This document shows positions 24,691 to 33,483 of a stretch of DNA of 64,000 nt, piece after piece. Under the pieces are notes generated by a model. That model saw only the letters and a list, made by a program, of their open reading frames with translations. It was not told where the DNA came from and searched no databases. The translations under genes were made by a program, and so were the position numbers. The stretch covers positions 1,860,001 to 1,924,000 of the forward strand of contig OZ245840.1 of assembly GCA_965228775.1 (NCBI GenBank). The letters are read 5' to 3'. The stretch is from JANQMY01 sp965228775 (GTDB lineage: Bacteria > Pseudomonadota > Alphaproteobacteria > JANQMY01). The first letter of the stretch is position 1, and each line of letters begins with the position of its first letter.

Positions 24691-25446
24691 CTACTCTTCT
24701 ATTTTTTCCCGGGACGCTTTTTCATTCGCCGCAGGCACGTAGGTGGCAGGCACAGGGCGCAGAATGCGGCGGCGCTGGCGCACGGGCGTTGCCGCATAGA
24801 TCCGCTTTGTTGCCTCCACCAGAATGATGCCGCCGAACCCAGGCCACAACCAGCGACCCGTGTTTTCCCACGCAGGCGCCGACCTCAACATAAAACGCCA
24901 CGCGAAAGGCGGCATGAACAAGGTCAACAGCGGGTTGCCCGGCGCGAACATACAGTCGCTCAGCAAGCGGTTGAGCTGACCGCGCGAATAGGGCCGCCCA
25001 TGTCCGAACGGCGTCCTTTCCGTCGACGCCCACAGACCGCGGCGATACGGCACCGCTACCAGCAAGCGCCCTTCCGGGCTCAACACGCGCCAAATCTCGC
25101 GCAGCATGGGCCGCACCACTTCACTATTCTCGAGCCCGTGCACCAGGACCACTTTGTCCACGCTGGAATCCGATAATGGCAGGGCCGTTTCTTCGGTGAG
25201 CCCCACCAATCCGGTGCCTTCTTCGGGCCAGCGGGTCACGCCCTGGGCCGCCGGCATCATGGCAATCACGCGCTCCGCTTCTTGCCGGAAGGGCGTCAGA
25301 TACGGGGTGGCATAGCCAAGGCCCAAAATGGTCTGTCCGTCCACCGATTCCCAAATTTGGCGGATTTGCCGGCGCAGCGTACGGCGGGCAATGCGGCCCA
25401 GCTGGCTCACATAAAAGTTTCGAAGATCAACCACATCAAGATGCAT
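24691..25446 (-). CDS. SAM-dependent methyltransferase, class I
   Basis: 251 residues with a methyltransferase core: LGLGYATPYLTPF as motif I, a LPLSDSSVDKVVLVHGLE post-motif, and the REIWRVLSPEGRLLVAVP strand. It is divergent from gloB with a 103-bp gap, a pairing conserved in alphaproteobacteria. The substrate is unknown. Confidence 0.85.
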   Translation of the reverse strand: MHLDVVDLRNFYVSQLGRIARRTLRRQIRQIWESVDGQTILGLGYATPYLTPFRQEAERVIAMMPAAQGVTRWPEEGTGLVGLTEETALPLSDSSVDKVVLVHGLENSEVVRPMLREIWRVLSPEGRLLVAVPYRRGLWASTERTPFGHGRPYSRGQLNRLLSDCMFAPGNPLLTLFMPPFAWRFMLRSAPAWENTGRWLWPGFGGIILVEATKRIYAATPVRQRRRILRPVPATYVPAANEKASREKIEE

Positions 25447-25549
25447 AAAGCTCTGGCCTTGTGCCTGGATATTGGGGTTTTATGCCATACTAAACCGTCA
25501 ATTTCCGGCGTTTTTGTGAACAACGTCCGACCGTTCAAGGATATTCCCG

Positions 25550-26320
25550 ATGGCCCAGCTCCAAATTCACCAGTTTCCGTGCCTTAGCGACAATTATGGA
25601 TATCTTATCCATGATCCTGAACAGAAGGTTACCGCCACCATCGATACGCCGGAAGTGGCGGCGATCGACGCCGCATTGGCCGAAAAAGGCTGGTCTCTGA
25701 CCCATATCCTCAACACGCACCACCACTTTGACCACGCAGGCGGCAATCTGGAACTCAAGGACAAAACCGGCTGTCAGATCATCGGACCGCGCGCCGAATC
25801 CCAACGCATTCCGGGCATCGACGTGCAGGTAGGCGATGGCGACCAAGTGATGTTCGGGCAGTTTTCGGCCAAGGTCTTTGACGTGCCCGGCCATACGTCC
25901 GGCCATATCGCCTTCTGGTTTGAAAGCGAAAATGTGGCCTTTGTGGGCGATACGCTGTTTGCTCTGGGCTGCGGAAGACTGTTTGAGGGAACGGCCGAGC
26001 AGATGTGGACATCGCTGCAAAAGCTCATGGCCATGCCGGACGACACCACAGTCTATTGCGCCCACGAATACACACAGGCAAACGCCAAGTTCGCCTTAAG
26101 CGTGGAGCCCGGCAACGAAGCCTTGGTTGCGCGGTCCGCAGAAATTGATCGCCTTCGCGCCGCCGGCACCCCAACGGTTCCAACAACCATGAAACTTGAG
26201 AAAGATACCAACCCCTTCCTGCGCCCCATGAGCGCCAACCTCCAAGAGACCGTCGGCATGGTGGGCAAAGACCTGGTGGACGTGTTTGCGGAAACACGGC
26301 GCCGGAAAGATAACTTCTAG
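25550..26320 (+). CDS. gloB: Hydroxyacylglutathione hydrolase (glyoxalase II)
   Basis: Hydrolyses S-lactoylglutathione to lactate and glutathione, completing methylglyoxal detoxification. 256 residues with the two-metal motif H57-x-H59-x-D61-H62, the later metal ligands in PGHTSGH and FVGDTLFALGCGRLFEG, and the C-terminal HAGH domain ending in LRPMS. AAGGAT lies 7 bp before the ATG. Confidence 0.95.
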   Translation: MAQLQIHQFPCLSDNYGYLIHDPEQKVTATIDTPEVAAIDAALAEKGWSLTHILNTHHHFDHAGGNLELKDKTGCQIIGPRAESQRIPGIDVQVGDGDQVMFGQFSAKVFDVPGHTSGHIAFWFESENVAFVGDTLFALGCGRLFEGTAEQMWTSLQKLMAMPDDTTVYCAHEYTQANAKFALSVEPGNEALVARSAEIDRLRAAGTPTVPTTMKLEKDTNPFLRPMSANLQETVGMVGKDLVDVFAETRRRKDNF

Positions 26321-26334
26321 GCTACCAGAACCAC

Positions 26335-26354
26335 ATTCTAGAACACACTAGAAT
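26335..26354. promoter_or_regulatory. Inverted repeat ATTCTAG-N6-CTAGAAT
   Basis: A perfect 7-bp inverted repeat about 85 bp before the start of the SPOR lipoprotein gene, in an AT-rich gap. It is a plausible operator. No regulator gene is next to it. Confidence 0.4.
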
Positions 26355-26439
26355 ACACTTTTAAGTTTGATATTCGATAGTTTTCCCCTATAGCATGCTC
26401 CCGTCGCGATTGGCGTTGCTGAACGGGGGAGGTTTGAGC

Positions 26440-28527
26440 ATGAGCGGGAATCGGTGTCTTCGGCGCATTTTTTTGGGATTGATTTTGTCAGCTACGGCAG
26501 CGTGCAGCACAGCACCGCCATCGATTTTCGAACCGTTCAGTTTTGACCGCGGAAACTCGCTTTCCACAGACGCTGGCCAGCGCGTCATCATCAACATGAA
26601 AACCCACGCGTCGTCCCACCCGGGACGCGTCAATCCGGAACGCATCATTTGCGCGGAACCCAGCCCCGACGTCGCCTCAGCAGTGGCAAGTTCACTTGGT
26701 TTCGGACTGAACATTCTAGGCAAAGCAAACACGGCCATATCGAGTGCTCAAGGAACAGCCTTGGCTCAATTGGCTGAACGTACAATCACCGTACAATTAC
26801 TCCGTGATCAGATGTATCAAGCCTGTCAGGCTTACTCTAACGGCGCCATTTCCGGCACCGAATACTCACTGCTTATGAGCCGCAACAACGACGCCATGGT
26901 CACGCTGATGCTCGGCGAGTCGGCGGCCCGCTTGGTGGGCCGGGACCTGGCCACTGCTTCGGTAGACGGACGCGCCGAGGCGACCGCCTCAATGCCAGAT
27001 GTCATGAAAGCGTTGGAGGAGGTTGAGACCACGCAAGAGCAAGCCGAAAATGCTAACAATGCCGCAATTGGCGCCGCAAAAACCAAGGCGGCAACCGACA
27101 CTGCGGTTCAAGCGACAGGCGACAATTCCAGTAACGCAGCCACCTCAAACGCTGCAGACAATGCTGAAACAGCAACCGAAACTCAAGAAGATACAGAGAA
27201 CAGAGCAAACCAAACAAATGAGGAGGTAAAAGAGGCAATTAAAGAAGCAGTAAAAGTTGTTACAGAGGCATCCACTTCTGCAAACACATCTGCTGGAGGT
27301 TTCAAAAGTGGCGCACTAACTCTCAACGAACATGCGGTTGGCGTGGCGGAACAGCTGGTTGAGTTGCAGGAAAACTATTTCGGACAGGGGTCGGCAGCAC
27401 ACTTCATCGCCGCCTGCACTGTAGAACTGGGGAACAATCGTAAGTTCTTTAGTATAAAACCAGACTCAAAAGATGGCTCAAATCTTATACTCACCGACGA
27501 TCGACGGAATGCCCAACCAACATACGCGCAAGCAAGGTTTTCAATGGATGAAATGTTTGACGCGGTTGCCACGGCGGCAACGCAGGCAGTTGCCATTGAA
27601 TCGAACGCACCTGGCGACGCCCAAGCGGCAAGTAAAGAATTAACTGATCAAATCTCGAAAGCCAAAACTGAGGCGGAAAAGGCAGAAGTTATACGCACTC
27701 TTGGAATAAGCGAAATTGGCATTGGGTTAGGCGACCTAAGCAGCCATAGTTTAGAAATCGCTATAAACGCTTATCAAGCTGCCCAAGAAAAGGAACAGGA
27801 CAAAGGTTTCCTGGGAATATTTGGACGTAGACGATCCATCTCACAAGATCGTCTAAGAACGATGGTCGCCCTTGAAAATGCCAAGAAGGCGTCCGCACTT
27901 TCCGAAATCTGCCATCAACTGTTAGCTGATGAGCTGACGAAAGACCGTAAGTCTTTACATAGCAAAGATCTGTTTAACTTCATGATCGATTTAGAGCGGG
28001 AGCGGGCGAAGCGCTACAAATCCGCCAAAGCAGGCACCTCGATACGTACTACGCCAAAACCAGACTTAAAGGACATACCTGCTTTGGTGGCTGACTATGT
28101 CATGTGCGATACGGAGGCGGGCGAAAACGAAACAAAAGCTAAGGTCGAAGCTTGCCGCATAAGGGTCCTGGCGCAGATCGTTGATGAGCGAAGCGGTTCA
28201 GGAAATTCCGGCAGAACTTCTAACAGGTCCGGCGGCATCGTCTATGACGAAACGCTGGCAGGGCCTTTCATAGCCCTCATCGCGATTTACGACACAAAAG
28301 AAAAGGCCGATGAAAACTGGCCTTTGATCGAAAAAGATCTTGGAGCAGACCTCCTGAAGGACAAAAAGAAACAACTCAAAACCGTCAAATCTGACGGCGA
28401 GGATAAACTCAGTTTGCGCCTTGGTTCTTTCGAAAACGAGGCCGCGGCAAATACCTTTTGCACCCAGGTGAAAGCGAAGTTCAAGGAGAAAGGCCGCCCC
28501 GGAGACTGTCAGCCTACTGAACAGTAA
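26440..28527 (+). CDS. Long SPOR-domain lipoprotein of unknown role
   Basis: About 695 residues. The ATG at 26440 is preferred to the longer ORF start at 26395 because GGGGGAGG stands 7 bp before it and it gives a lipoprotein signal with the lipid Cys at C22 in SATAACS. Middle sections (about 185-290) are low-complexity, rich in Ala, Glu, Thr and Asn, and likely coiled coil. The last 90 residues look like a SPOR domain, the fold that binds bare septal peptidoglycan glycans. Base composition is visibly more AT-rich than neighbours. I do not recognise the family; a septum or envelope role is inferred from SPOR only. Confidence 0.75.
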   Translation: MSGNRCLRRIFLGLILSATAACSTAPPSIFEPFSFDRGNSLSTDAGQRVIINMKTHASSHPGRVNPERIICAEPSPDVASAVASSLGFGLNILGKANTAISSAQGTALAQLAERTITVQLLRDQMYQACQAYSNGAISGTEYSLLMSRNNDAMVTLMLGESAARLVGRDLATASVDGRAEATASMPDVMKALEEVETTQEQAENANNAAIGAAKTKAATDTAVQATGDNSSNAATSNAADNAETATETQEDTENRANQTNEEVKEAIKEAVKVVTEASTSANTSAGGFKSGALTLNEHAVGVAEQLVELQENYFGQGSAAHFIAACTVELGNNRKFFSIKPDSKDGSNLILTDDRRNAQPTYAQARFSMDEMFDAVATAATQAVAIESNAPGDAQAASKELTDQISKAKTEAEKAEVIRTLGISEIGIGLGDLSSHSLEIAINAYQAAQEKEQDKGFLGIFGRRRSISQDRLRTMVALENAKKASALSEICHQLLADELTKDRKSLHSKDLFNFMIDLERERAKRYKSAKAGTSIRTTPKPDLKDIPALVADYVMCDTEAGENETKAKVEACRIRVLAQIVDERSGSGNSGRTSNRSGGIVYDETLAGPFIALIAIYDTKEKADENWPLIEKDLGADLLKDKKKQLKTVKSDGEDKLSLRLGSFENEAAANTFCTQVKAKFKEKGRPGDCQPTEQ

Positions 28528-28598
28528 TTGCAAGCAGCCGAACTTTTTTAGGCGCGTTTATTCAAAAGCGACAGCTAAAGGATAACTTCCAAAGGGCC

Positions 28599-29108
28599 TC
28601 ACACAGCGTCGCGGTATTCGATCAAATTTGTCAGCACACGATTTGGCAATTGCAATCCGTGGCTTTCGAGCAACTCCGCAAACTTCGCAGCACTCACCAT
28701 CAGCACTTGCTGTGCCGCCGGACGTGCGAGCCAGCAAACCAACCCCTCCGCAAGCGGAGCATCCTCATTTTGAAGGGCGGCGGTGAGGGTCATTAAGGCC
28801 AACTCATCCGGTGTCACAGGGCAGCCGGGCGCACCAGTTAGAAAGGTACGCCGCCCGTTATATTTCAAGCACAGCATCATATCGCCAAAGGCGCGCATGG
28901 CGTCTGCGCTGTCCTCTTCCCCCAAATAACCACACACGCCACTCCACAGACGCGCCCACCGGTTCGTTCCCCGCAGCCAGTTCCGCAGGACCCACAACAC
29001 GAACTGCTCCTCATGCGACAATTCATAGAGCTCTATGGGGTCCGGCTCGTAATTGGCCGTGCTTTCTTCAGTGATAGGCATGAGTGGGATGACACAGGAT
29101 TGAGACAT
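28599..29108 (-). CDS. Unknown protein, divergent from bfd and flanked by a Fur-type box
   Basis: 169 residues, no signal peptide or membrane helix. Trp-rich N-terminal third (QFVLWVLRNWLRGTNRWARLW) and Leu/Ala-rich helices after it. I do not recognise a domain. GGAG 8 bp before the ATG supports the start. Its promoter region is shared with bfd and has one Fur-type box on its side, so it is probably induced under iron limitation. Confidence 0.75.
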   Translation of the reverse strand: MSQSCVIPLMPITEESTANYEPDPIELYELSHEEQFVLWVLRNWLRGTNRWARLWSGVCGYLGEEDSADAMRAFGDMMLCLKYNGRRTFLTGAPGCPVTPDELALMTLTAALQNEDAPLAEGLVCWLARPAAQQVLMVSAAKFAELLESHGLQLPNRVLTNLIEYRDAV

Positions 29109-29147
29109 GCAGGGAGCTCCATCTTTACGGGCTCACTCAATCATTTT

Positions 29148-29162
29148 TGCGAATGATTATCA
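29148..29162. promoter_or_regulatory. Fur-type box, side of the unknown gene
   Basis: TGCGAAT-G-ATTATCA against the 7-1-7 Fur pattern TGATAAT-N-ATTATCA: the right half is perfect and the left matches 5 of 7. It lies 40-54 bp before the minus-strand gene start. Confidence 0.6.
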
Positions 29163-29191
29163 ATAGTAATTAGGTGCGACAATAACGTTAT

Positions 29192-29206
29192 TGACAATCA
29201 TTCTCA
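29192..29206. promoter_or_regulatory. Fur-type box overlapping the likely bfd -35
   Basis: TGACAAT-C-ATTCTCA matches the 7-1-7 Fur pattern at 6 of 7 in each half. It overlaps TTGACA at 29191-29196, a likely -35 for bfd, so iron-loaded Fur would block the promoter. Confidence 0.65.
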
Positions 29207-29258
29207 CTTTTAAGATGCTGGCATGGTTGGTGAAAGGCCAGTCTGAGGAAGGCTTTTT

Positions 29259-29456
29259 ATGTATATTTGTGTTTGCAACGCGCTGACGGAAAAATGCGTG
29301 CGCAGTGCGCTCTCGGAAACGAGTGGCGGCGTGGCGGGCGTGTTTGGCAAGCACGGCACCAAGCCCAAATGCGGCAAATGCCTTTCGCATCTGAAAGAGT
29401 TCATGCACCGCGCCCAGCAGGACCAAACTGCAGCCGAAGCTGCAAAAGTCGGCTAA
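29259..29456 (+). CDS. bfd: Bacterioferritin-associated ferredoxin
   Basis: 65 residues carrying the Bfd [2Fe-2S] pattern: C4-x-C6 and C38-GK-C41. The protein docks on bacterioferritin and passes electrons to reduce stored iron so it can be released. It precedes bfr by 95 bp. A Fur-type box covers its promoter, consistent with iron release being needed when iron is scarce. Confidence 0.95.
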   Translation: MYICVCNALTEKCVRSALSETSGGVAGVFGKHGTKPKCGKCLSHLKEFMHRAQQDQTAAEAAKVG

Positions 29457-29551
29457 AAACCCCACTCTCCCTGAAATTCTGGTACCTTTTCGTTCGGAAT
29501 CGTTCTACCAAGGAATGAGAATTTCCTGCCTTTTCCAACGGAGAATGCGCC

Positions 29552-30034
29552 ATGAAAGGCGACGCCAAAGTCATCGAATACCTCAACAAAGCCCTGAAAC
29601 AGGAACTGACCACCATCAATCAGTATTTCCTGCACGCCAAAATGTTCGAAAACTGGGGCTTTAAGGCGCTGTATGAGAAGGAATACGAAGAATCCATCGA
29701 CGAAATGAAGCACGCGGACAAGATCATGGAACGGATCTTGTTCCTGGAAGGCCTGCCCAATCTGCAGGATCTTGACCGCCTGATGATCGGCGAAAATGTC
29801 CAAGAATGCCTGGAATGCGATCTCAAGGCGGAACTGACGGCCCATCCGCTCTATGTGGAAGCCATCGCCTATTGCGAATCCGTTAAAGACTACGTGACCC
29901 GCGAATTGTTCGAGGACATCCTCGAATCCGAGGAAGAACATATCGATTGGCTGGAAACCCAAATTGATCTGATCGATAAAGTCGGCATCCAAAACTACCT
30001 GCAATCAGCGGTCGGATCGGAAAGCTCCTCCTAG
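29552..30034 (+). CDS. bfr: Bacterioferritin
   Basis: Haem-containing 24-subunit iron store. The 160-residue length is typical, the haem ligand M52 is present, and the ferroxidase residues E18, E51 and H54 are in place, with E94, E127 and H130 expected in the later helices. It follows bfd on the same strand. Confidence 0.96.
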   Translation: MKGDAKVIEYLNKALKQELTTINQYFLHAKMFENWGFKALYEKEYEESIDEMKHADKIMERILFLEGLPNLQDLDRLMIGENVQECLECDLKAELTAHPLYVEAIAYCESVKDYVTRELFEDILESEEEHIDWLETQIDLIDKVGIQNYLQSAVGSESSS

Positions 30035-30160
30035 AGCCGACGCTCGAAACACGATTAACAACATTTGAACACATGTGTGTTGGTGTTTAATGGCGCGTGT
30101 TCCGAGGCGTCCCTATATTGACATAAGTAGTACGGGGGGGAATCAGCGCGAAGGAGGGGT

Positions 30161-31525
30161 ATGAAGATGTTGCGGTACGTTCTGTTACTGCTATTTCTGA
30201 CGTTCCCGGCATTGTTGGCCATTGGCCAAGTGCAAGAATATACATTGCCGCCGCAGCTCGGGAACGAAACGGCTGACCCATCCCTGTTCTTACAGCAGGG
30301 CGCCAACCAAGCTGCCCCGCAGGAAATCATTCCTGGCTTTTTCAAAGCAACAGGATTTGGCAACACACTTCTGGTCAAAACCGACGAAGGCAGCGTCGTC
30401 ATCGACACGTCCATGCCCAGCACAGCGCCTGCCCACCGCAAACTGCTGAGTGACGTGGAACCGGACGCGCCTAAATACATCATCATCACCCATGGTCACG
30501 GCGACCACACCGGCGGCATCCGCACATGGCTTGGCGAAAATACGAAAGTCGTTGCTCAGCGGAGCTTTGCCGAATTTCGGGCCTATCAAGATATGCTTGC
30601 AGGCTTTTTCGGCCGCCGGAACGCCGCCCAATTCGGCATTCAAATTCCCCAAGGCGAAGAAAACGTGGGGGCACAGGAGCCCTCTGAGGCTGAGGCAGCA
30701 CCACTGCCTTTGGTGTTGTTTGACGACAGCTATGAGATTGTGCTGGGCGGTTTGACATTCAAGCTCACCCATATGCCGGGTGAGACATATGACGCGCTGA
30801 CCGTTTGGGTTCCCGAGAAGAAGGCTGTGTTTACAGGAGACCTTCTGTATACGTCTTTTCCGAACATCTATACGCTGCGGGGCACACGGCCGCGTTGGGC
30901 ACTGGACTATATTCAGTCTCTAGAGAAAGTCATGGCGCTCAATACCGAGATCTTGATCCCAAGTCATGGCGAACCGATTATCGGGGCGCAAGCCGTGGCG
31001 GACACATTAGCGAAACACCGCGATGCCATACGCTATGTGCATGACGCGACGGTCGCCGGCATGAATGCAGGCAAGGATGTGTACACCCTTATGGTCGAAA
31101 TCAAATTGCCGGAGGAACTTGCGCTCGGAGAGTCTTACGGCAAGGTGGCCTGGTCCGTCCGGGGCATCTATGAAGGCTATGTGGGCTGGTTCGACGGCAA
31201 CCCGGCCAACATGTATGCCCTGCCGCCCACATCACCTTTCGCGGCACTTGTGGAGCTTGCCGGCGGCGCGGACGCTGTTGCCGTACGCGCGCAAAAAATG
31301 CTGCAGCAGGGAGAGGAAGTGGAAGCGCTTCAGATGGCCGATGCGGCACTAAGTGCCGATCCAAAAAACGAGGCGGCTTTGCGTGTACGCCTCACCGCCT
31401 TGCAGGCCTTGCGCGCAAAGTCAGACAATTTCAATGAAGCCGGCTGGCTCCATTCCGGCATCCGCGCCACGCGCAAAATCATGCAAGAATTGGAAATGGA
31501 CGAAGAAGCGCCATCTACTCAGTAG
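30161..31525 (+). CDS. Secreted metallo-beta-lactamase-fold hydrolase, alkyl-sulfatase-like
   Basis: 454 residues. A signal peptide (about 1-23) sends it out of the cytoplasm. The metal motif H111-x-H113-x-D115-H116 is in THGHGDHTGG; further ligands lie in THMPGETYDA, FTGDLL and PSHGEP. The C-terminal part (about 285-400), with VRGIYEGYVGWFDGNP, matches the dimerisation domain of SdsA1-type alkylsulfatases. AAGGAGGGG precedes the ATG. Likely hydrolyses a sulfate ester or related substrate. Confidence 0.85.
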   Translation: MKMLRYVLLLLFLTFPALLAIGQVQEYTLPPQLGNETADPSLFLQQGANQAAPQEIIPGFFKATGFGNTLLVKTDEGSVVIDTSMPSTAPAHRKLLSDVEPDAPKYIIITHGHGDHTGGIRTWLGENTKVVAQRSFAEFRAYQDMLAGFFGRRNAAQFGIQIPQGEENVGAQEPSEAEAAPLPLVLFDDSYEIVLGGLTFKLTHMPGETYDALTVWVPEKKAVFTGDLLYTSFPNIYTLRGTRPRWALDYIQSLEKVMALNTEILIPSHGEPIIGAQAVADTLAKHRDAIRYVHDATVAGMNAGKDVYTLMVEIKLPEELALGESYGKVAWSVRGIYEGYVGWFDGNPANMYALPPTSPFAALVELAGGADAVAVRAQKMLQQGEEVEALQMADAALSADPKNEAALRVRLTALQALRAKSDNFNEAGWLHSGIRATRKIMQELEMDEEAPSTQ

Positions 31526-31545
31526 GCGGACACATTTCTTCGCAC

Positions 31546-31576
31546 AAAAAAAGAGGTGCACGTTCAGTACACCTCT
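31546..31576 (-). terminator. Rho-independent terminator of the DUF2852 gene
   Basis: On the minus strand a 7-bp stem AGAGGTG/CACCTCT with an 11-base loop is followed by seven T. It stands 31 bp past the stop of the minus-strand gene and between convergent genes. Confidence 0.8.
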
Positions 31577-31606
31577 ACCAAGTCTCTGCAAGATAGGATT
31601 GGCAGG

Positions 31607-32053
31607 TTAGCCTTCCGGCGTTTCCCGGCGGGGGTTGCGCTCCGCCATAAAGCGGTCGAATTCTTCGCGGTCCTGTTTACGCTTCAGCTCTTCCTGGAAT
31701 TCGCGGAATGATTCAATTTCTTCTTCCAGGCGGCGGCGTTCTTCGTCCAACCGGCGCAGTGTTTCTTCCCGGTAATCATCGAAAGCGGCATTGCCGGTAT
31801 AGCTTCGTGGGGTCCGGTGGCGGCGATGATGATCATCGTGCCAACTGCCCATCTGCTCCTTCGCGCGCTCTACGAAACGGGTAAAGTCGCCGGGTTCTGC
31901 AAAGATGTTGTAGAACAAAATGGCCAAGCCAACCGGCCAGAAAATTACAAATCCAGCCACCATAGCGACAATGTTAAGGGGCTTCCAATTCCCCCGCGCA
32001 CCACCACAATAATGTCTTCGATGAGATACTTTGTGGACGGCGGATTCACTCAT
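31607..32053 (-). CDS. DUF2852 membrane protein
   Basis: 148 residues: one membrane helix (about 27-49) in the WPVGLAILFYNIF segment that marks DUF2852, followed by a long, highly charged coiled-coil tail rich in Glu and Arg. AAGGAG lies 7 bp before the ATG. Family function is unknown. Confidence 0.85.
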   Translation of the reverse strand: MSESAVHKVSHRRHYCGGARGNWKPLNIVAMVAGFVIFWPVGLAILFYNIFAEPGDFTRFVERAKEQMGSWHDDHHRRHRTPRSYTGNAAFDDYREETLRRLDEERRRLEEEIESFREFQEELKRKQDREEFDRFMAERNPRRETPEG

Positions 32054-32859
32054 TCAGGTCTCCTTGGGTTGAAAACAACGATGAGCTATAGGTGGGAGGC
32101 ATCACCTCGTATTCAAGCGACTGCACGGAATAAGCAGGCAATCGCGCCGACTTTTTTGTAACAGAGTGTTGCGTATGCAACGCAGGCAGCGCGAACTTAT
32201 CTTTGTACGGATTTATAGAAAGGGTGCAGGGAACACGCAATCGCCGGAGATACGCAGGCAGCGGTAACCGGTCTTTTCGATTTAGTAGTTTCCAACGCCC
32301 CGGCAGGGTATGGAGAAACTCGGCCTCTTCCCACCAATCTGGCAAGCGGCCATTTGCGCTTCGAACATTCCGTTCTGTCATCAAACGGTGTCGCATGAGA
32401 CAGCGGGAGCATGAATAACCGCTCCATCGTCCTTTTTTAGATAAGAACTCCGTCCAGCGAAGACAAGAAGGCACCGCCCTTTTGGGCCGGGATCAGACAA
32501 TCCGTCCATAGACCGATGCGTTTGTCCAAGGCAGCGATCAAGACTGCGAAATCATTGGATCATGCCTCAACGCCTGACCGGCAAGCACCCGCCATGCGTG
32601 TCCAGATCGCCAGCTGGTTCGGTATAGGGGATTGCCAATCAAAAAAATATTGCGCAGCAACCATTGGATTTCCGCCGGTTTTCACCATTTATAGATGTAG
32701 AACCATTATGAATTTTGTGCATTGCAATGATAAAGCTTGCATCGCAGAAAACCGCGCGACACAATACTTCTTGAGGTTTCCGGAGGTTTGCCGCGTGAAC
32801 GCAGGGCCAGTGGGCACTGTGGCATCTCCGATCAAATAAAAGAAACAGACAGGAACACC
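32054..32859. other. 806-bp gap before phaR
   Basis: No recognisable gene. A 142-codon open frame on the minus strand (32046-32474) has a composition unlike its neighbours and was not accepted. The last 150 bp hold two PhaR-type motifs. No tRNA or known riboswitch was recognised. Confidence 0.5.
32718..32746. promoter_or_regulatory. Probable PhaR autoregulatory operator
   Basis: Two TGC-N3-GCA motifs (TGCATTGCA at 32718-32726 and TGCATCGCA at 32738-32746), spaced 20 bp, close to two helical turns, so on one face of the helix. This fits the TGC-N3-GCA-type sequence reported for PhaR in rhizobia and Paracoccus. They lie about 115-140 bp before the phaR start. Confidence 0.5.
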
Positions 32860-33477
32860 GTGGCAAGCAAGAACGCGTCATCGGACGGGCCCATTACCAT
32901 CAAGAAATACGCGAACCGGCGTCTATACAACACGGCGACGTCCAGTTACGTGACCCTTGATCATCTGGCGAAGATGGTCAAAGACGGGACCGATTTTTCG
33001 GTCTACGACGCCAAAACGGGCGAAGATATTACGCGTTCGGTGCTCACCCAAATCATCTTTGAGGAAGAAGGTAAGGGGCAGAACCTGCTGCCCATTAAAT
33101 TTCTGCGGCAGCTCATTCGTTTCTATGGCGACAGCCTGCAGGCCTTCGTGCCCGGTTACCTGGAAATGAGCATCGATAGCTTTGCGCGCAACCAAGAAGA
33201 AATGCGCAAGCGGCTCACATCAGCCTTCGGCGGCAACGCCGCCTTCAAAGACTTCGACGATCATATCCGTAACAACATCGCCATGTTCGAACGCGCGGTG
33301 CGCATGTTCACACCATTTCCGGCACCGGGAACAGGGCTCACAGATAAAAGCCGGACCAGCGAAGAGCCGCCTGCTGTGGCAGCTGAAGTCAATAAAGACG
33401 ACGAAATTACAGAGTTGAAAAATCAGCTGGCGGCCATGCAGAAACAGCTGGACGAAATCGCCAATAAAAACAGTTAA
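32860..33477 (+). CDS. phaR: Polyhydroxyalkanoate synthesis repressor PhaR
   Basis: 205 residues from a GTG start with AGGA 5 bp before it. The N-terminal DNA-binding domain begins ITIKKYANRRLYNTATSSYVT, the classic PhaR signature, followed by the PHB-accumulation domain and a C-terminal coiled coil. PhaR senses PHA granules and represses phasin and its own gene. It implies the organism stores polyhydroxyalkanoate, although no synthase is in this window. Confidence 0.93.
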   Translation: MASKNASSDGPITIKKYANRRLYNTATSSYVTLDHLAKMVKDGTDFSVYDAKTGEDITRSVLTQIIFEEEGKGQNLLPIKFLRQLIRFYGDSLQAFVPGYLEMSIDSFARNQEEMRKRLTSAFGGNAAFKDFDDHIRNNIAMFERAVRMFTPFPAPGTGLTDKSRTSEEPPAVAAEVNKDDEITELKNQLAAMQKQLDEIANKNS

Positions 33478-33483
33478 CCGGCC

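Noticed and set aside
32046..32474. 142-codon minus-strand open frame before the DUF2852 gene
   Set aside because: No recognisable domain, Arg/Lys/Leu-heavy shadow-like composition and it would occupy the promoter region of the DUF2852 gene.
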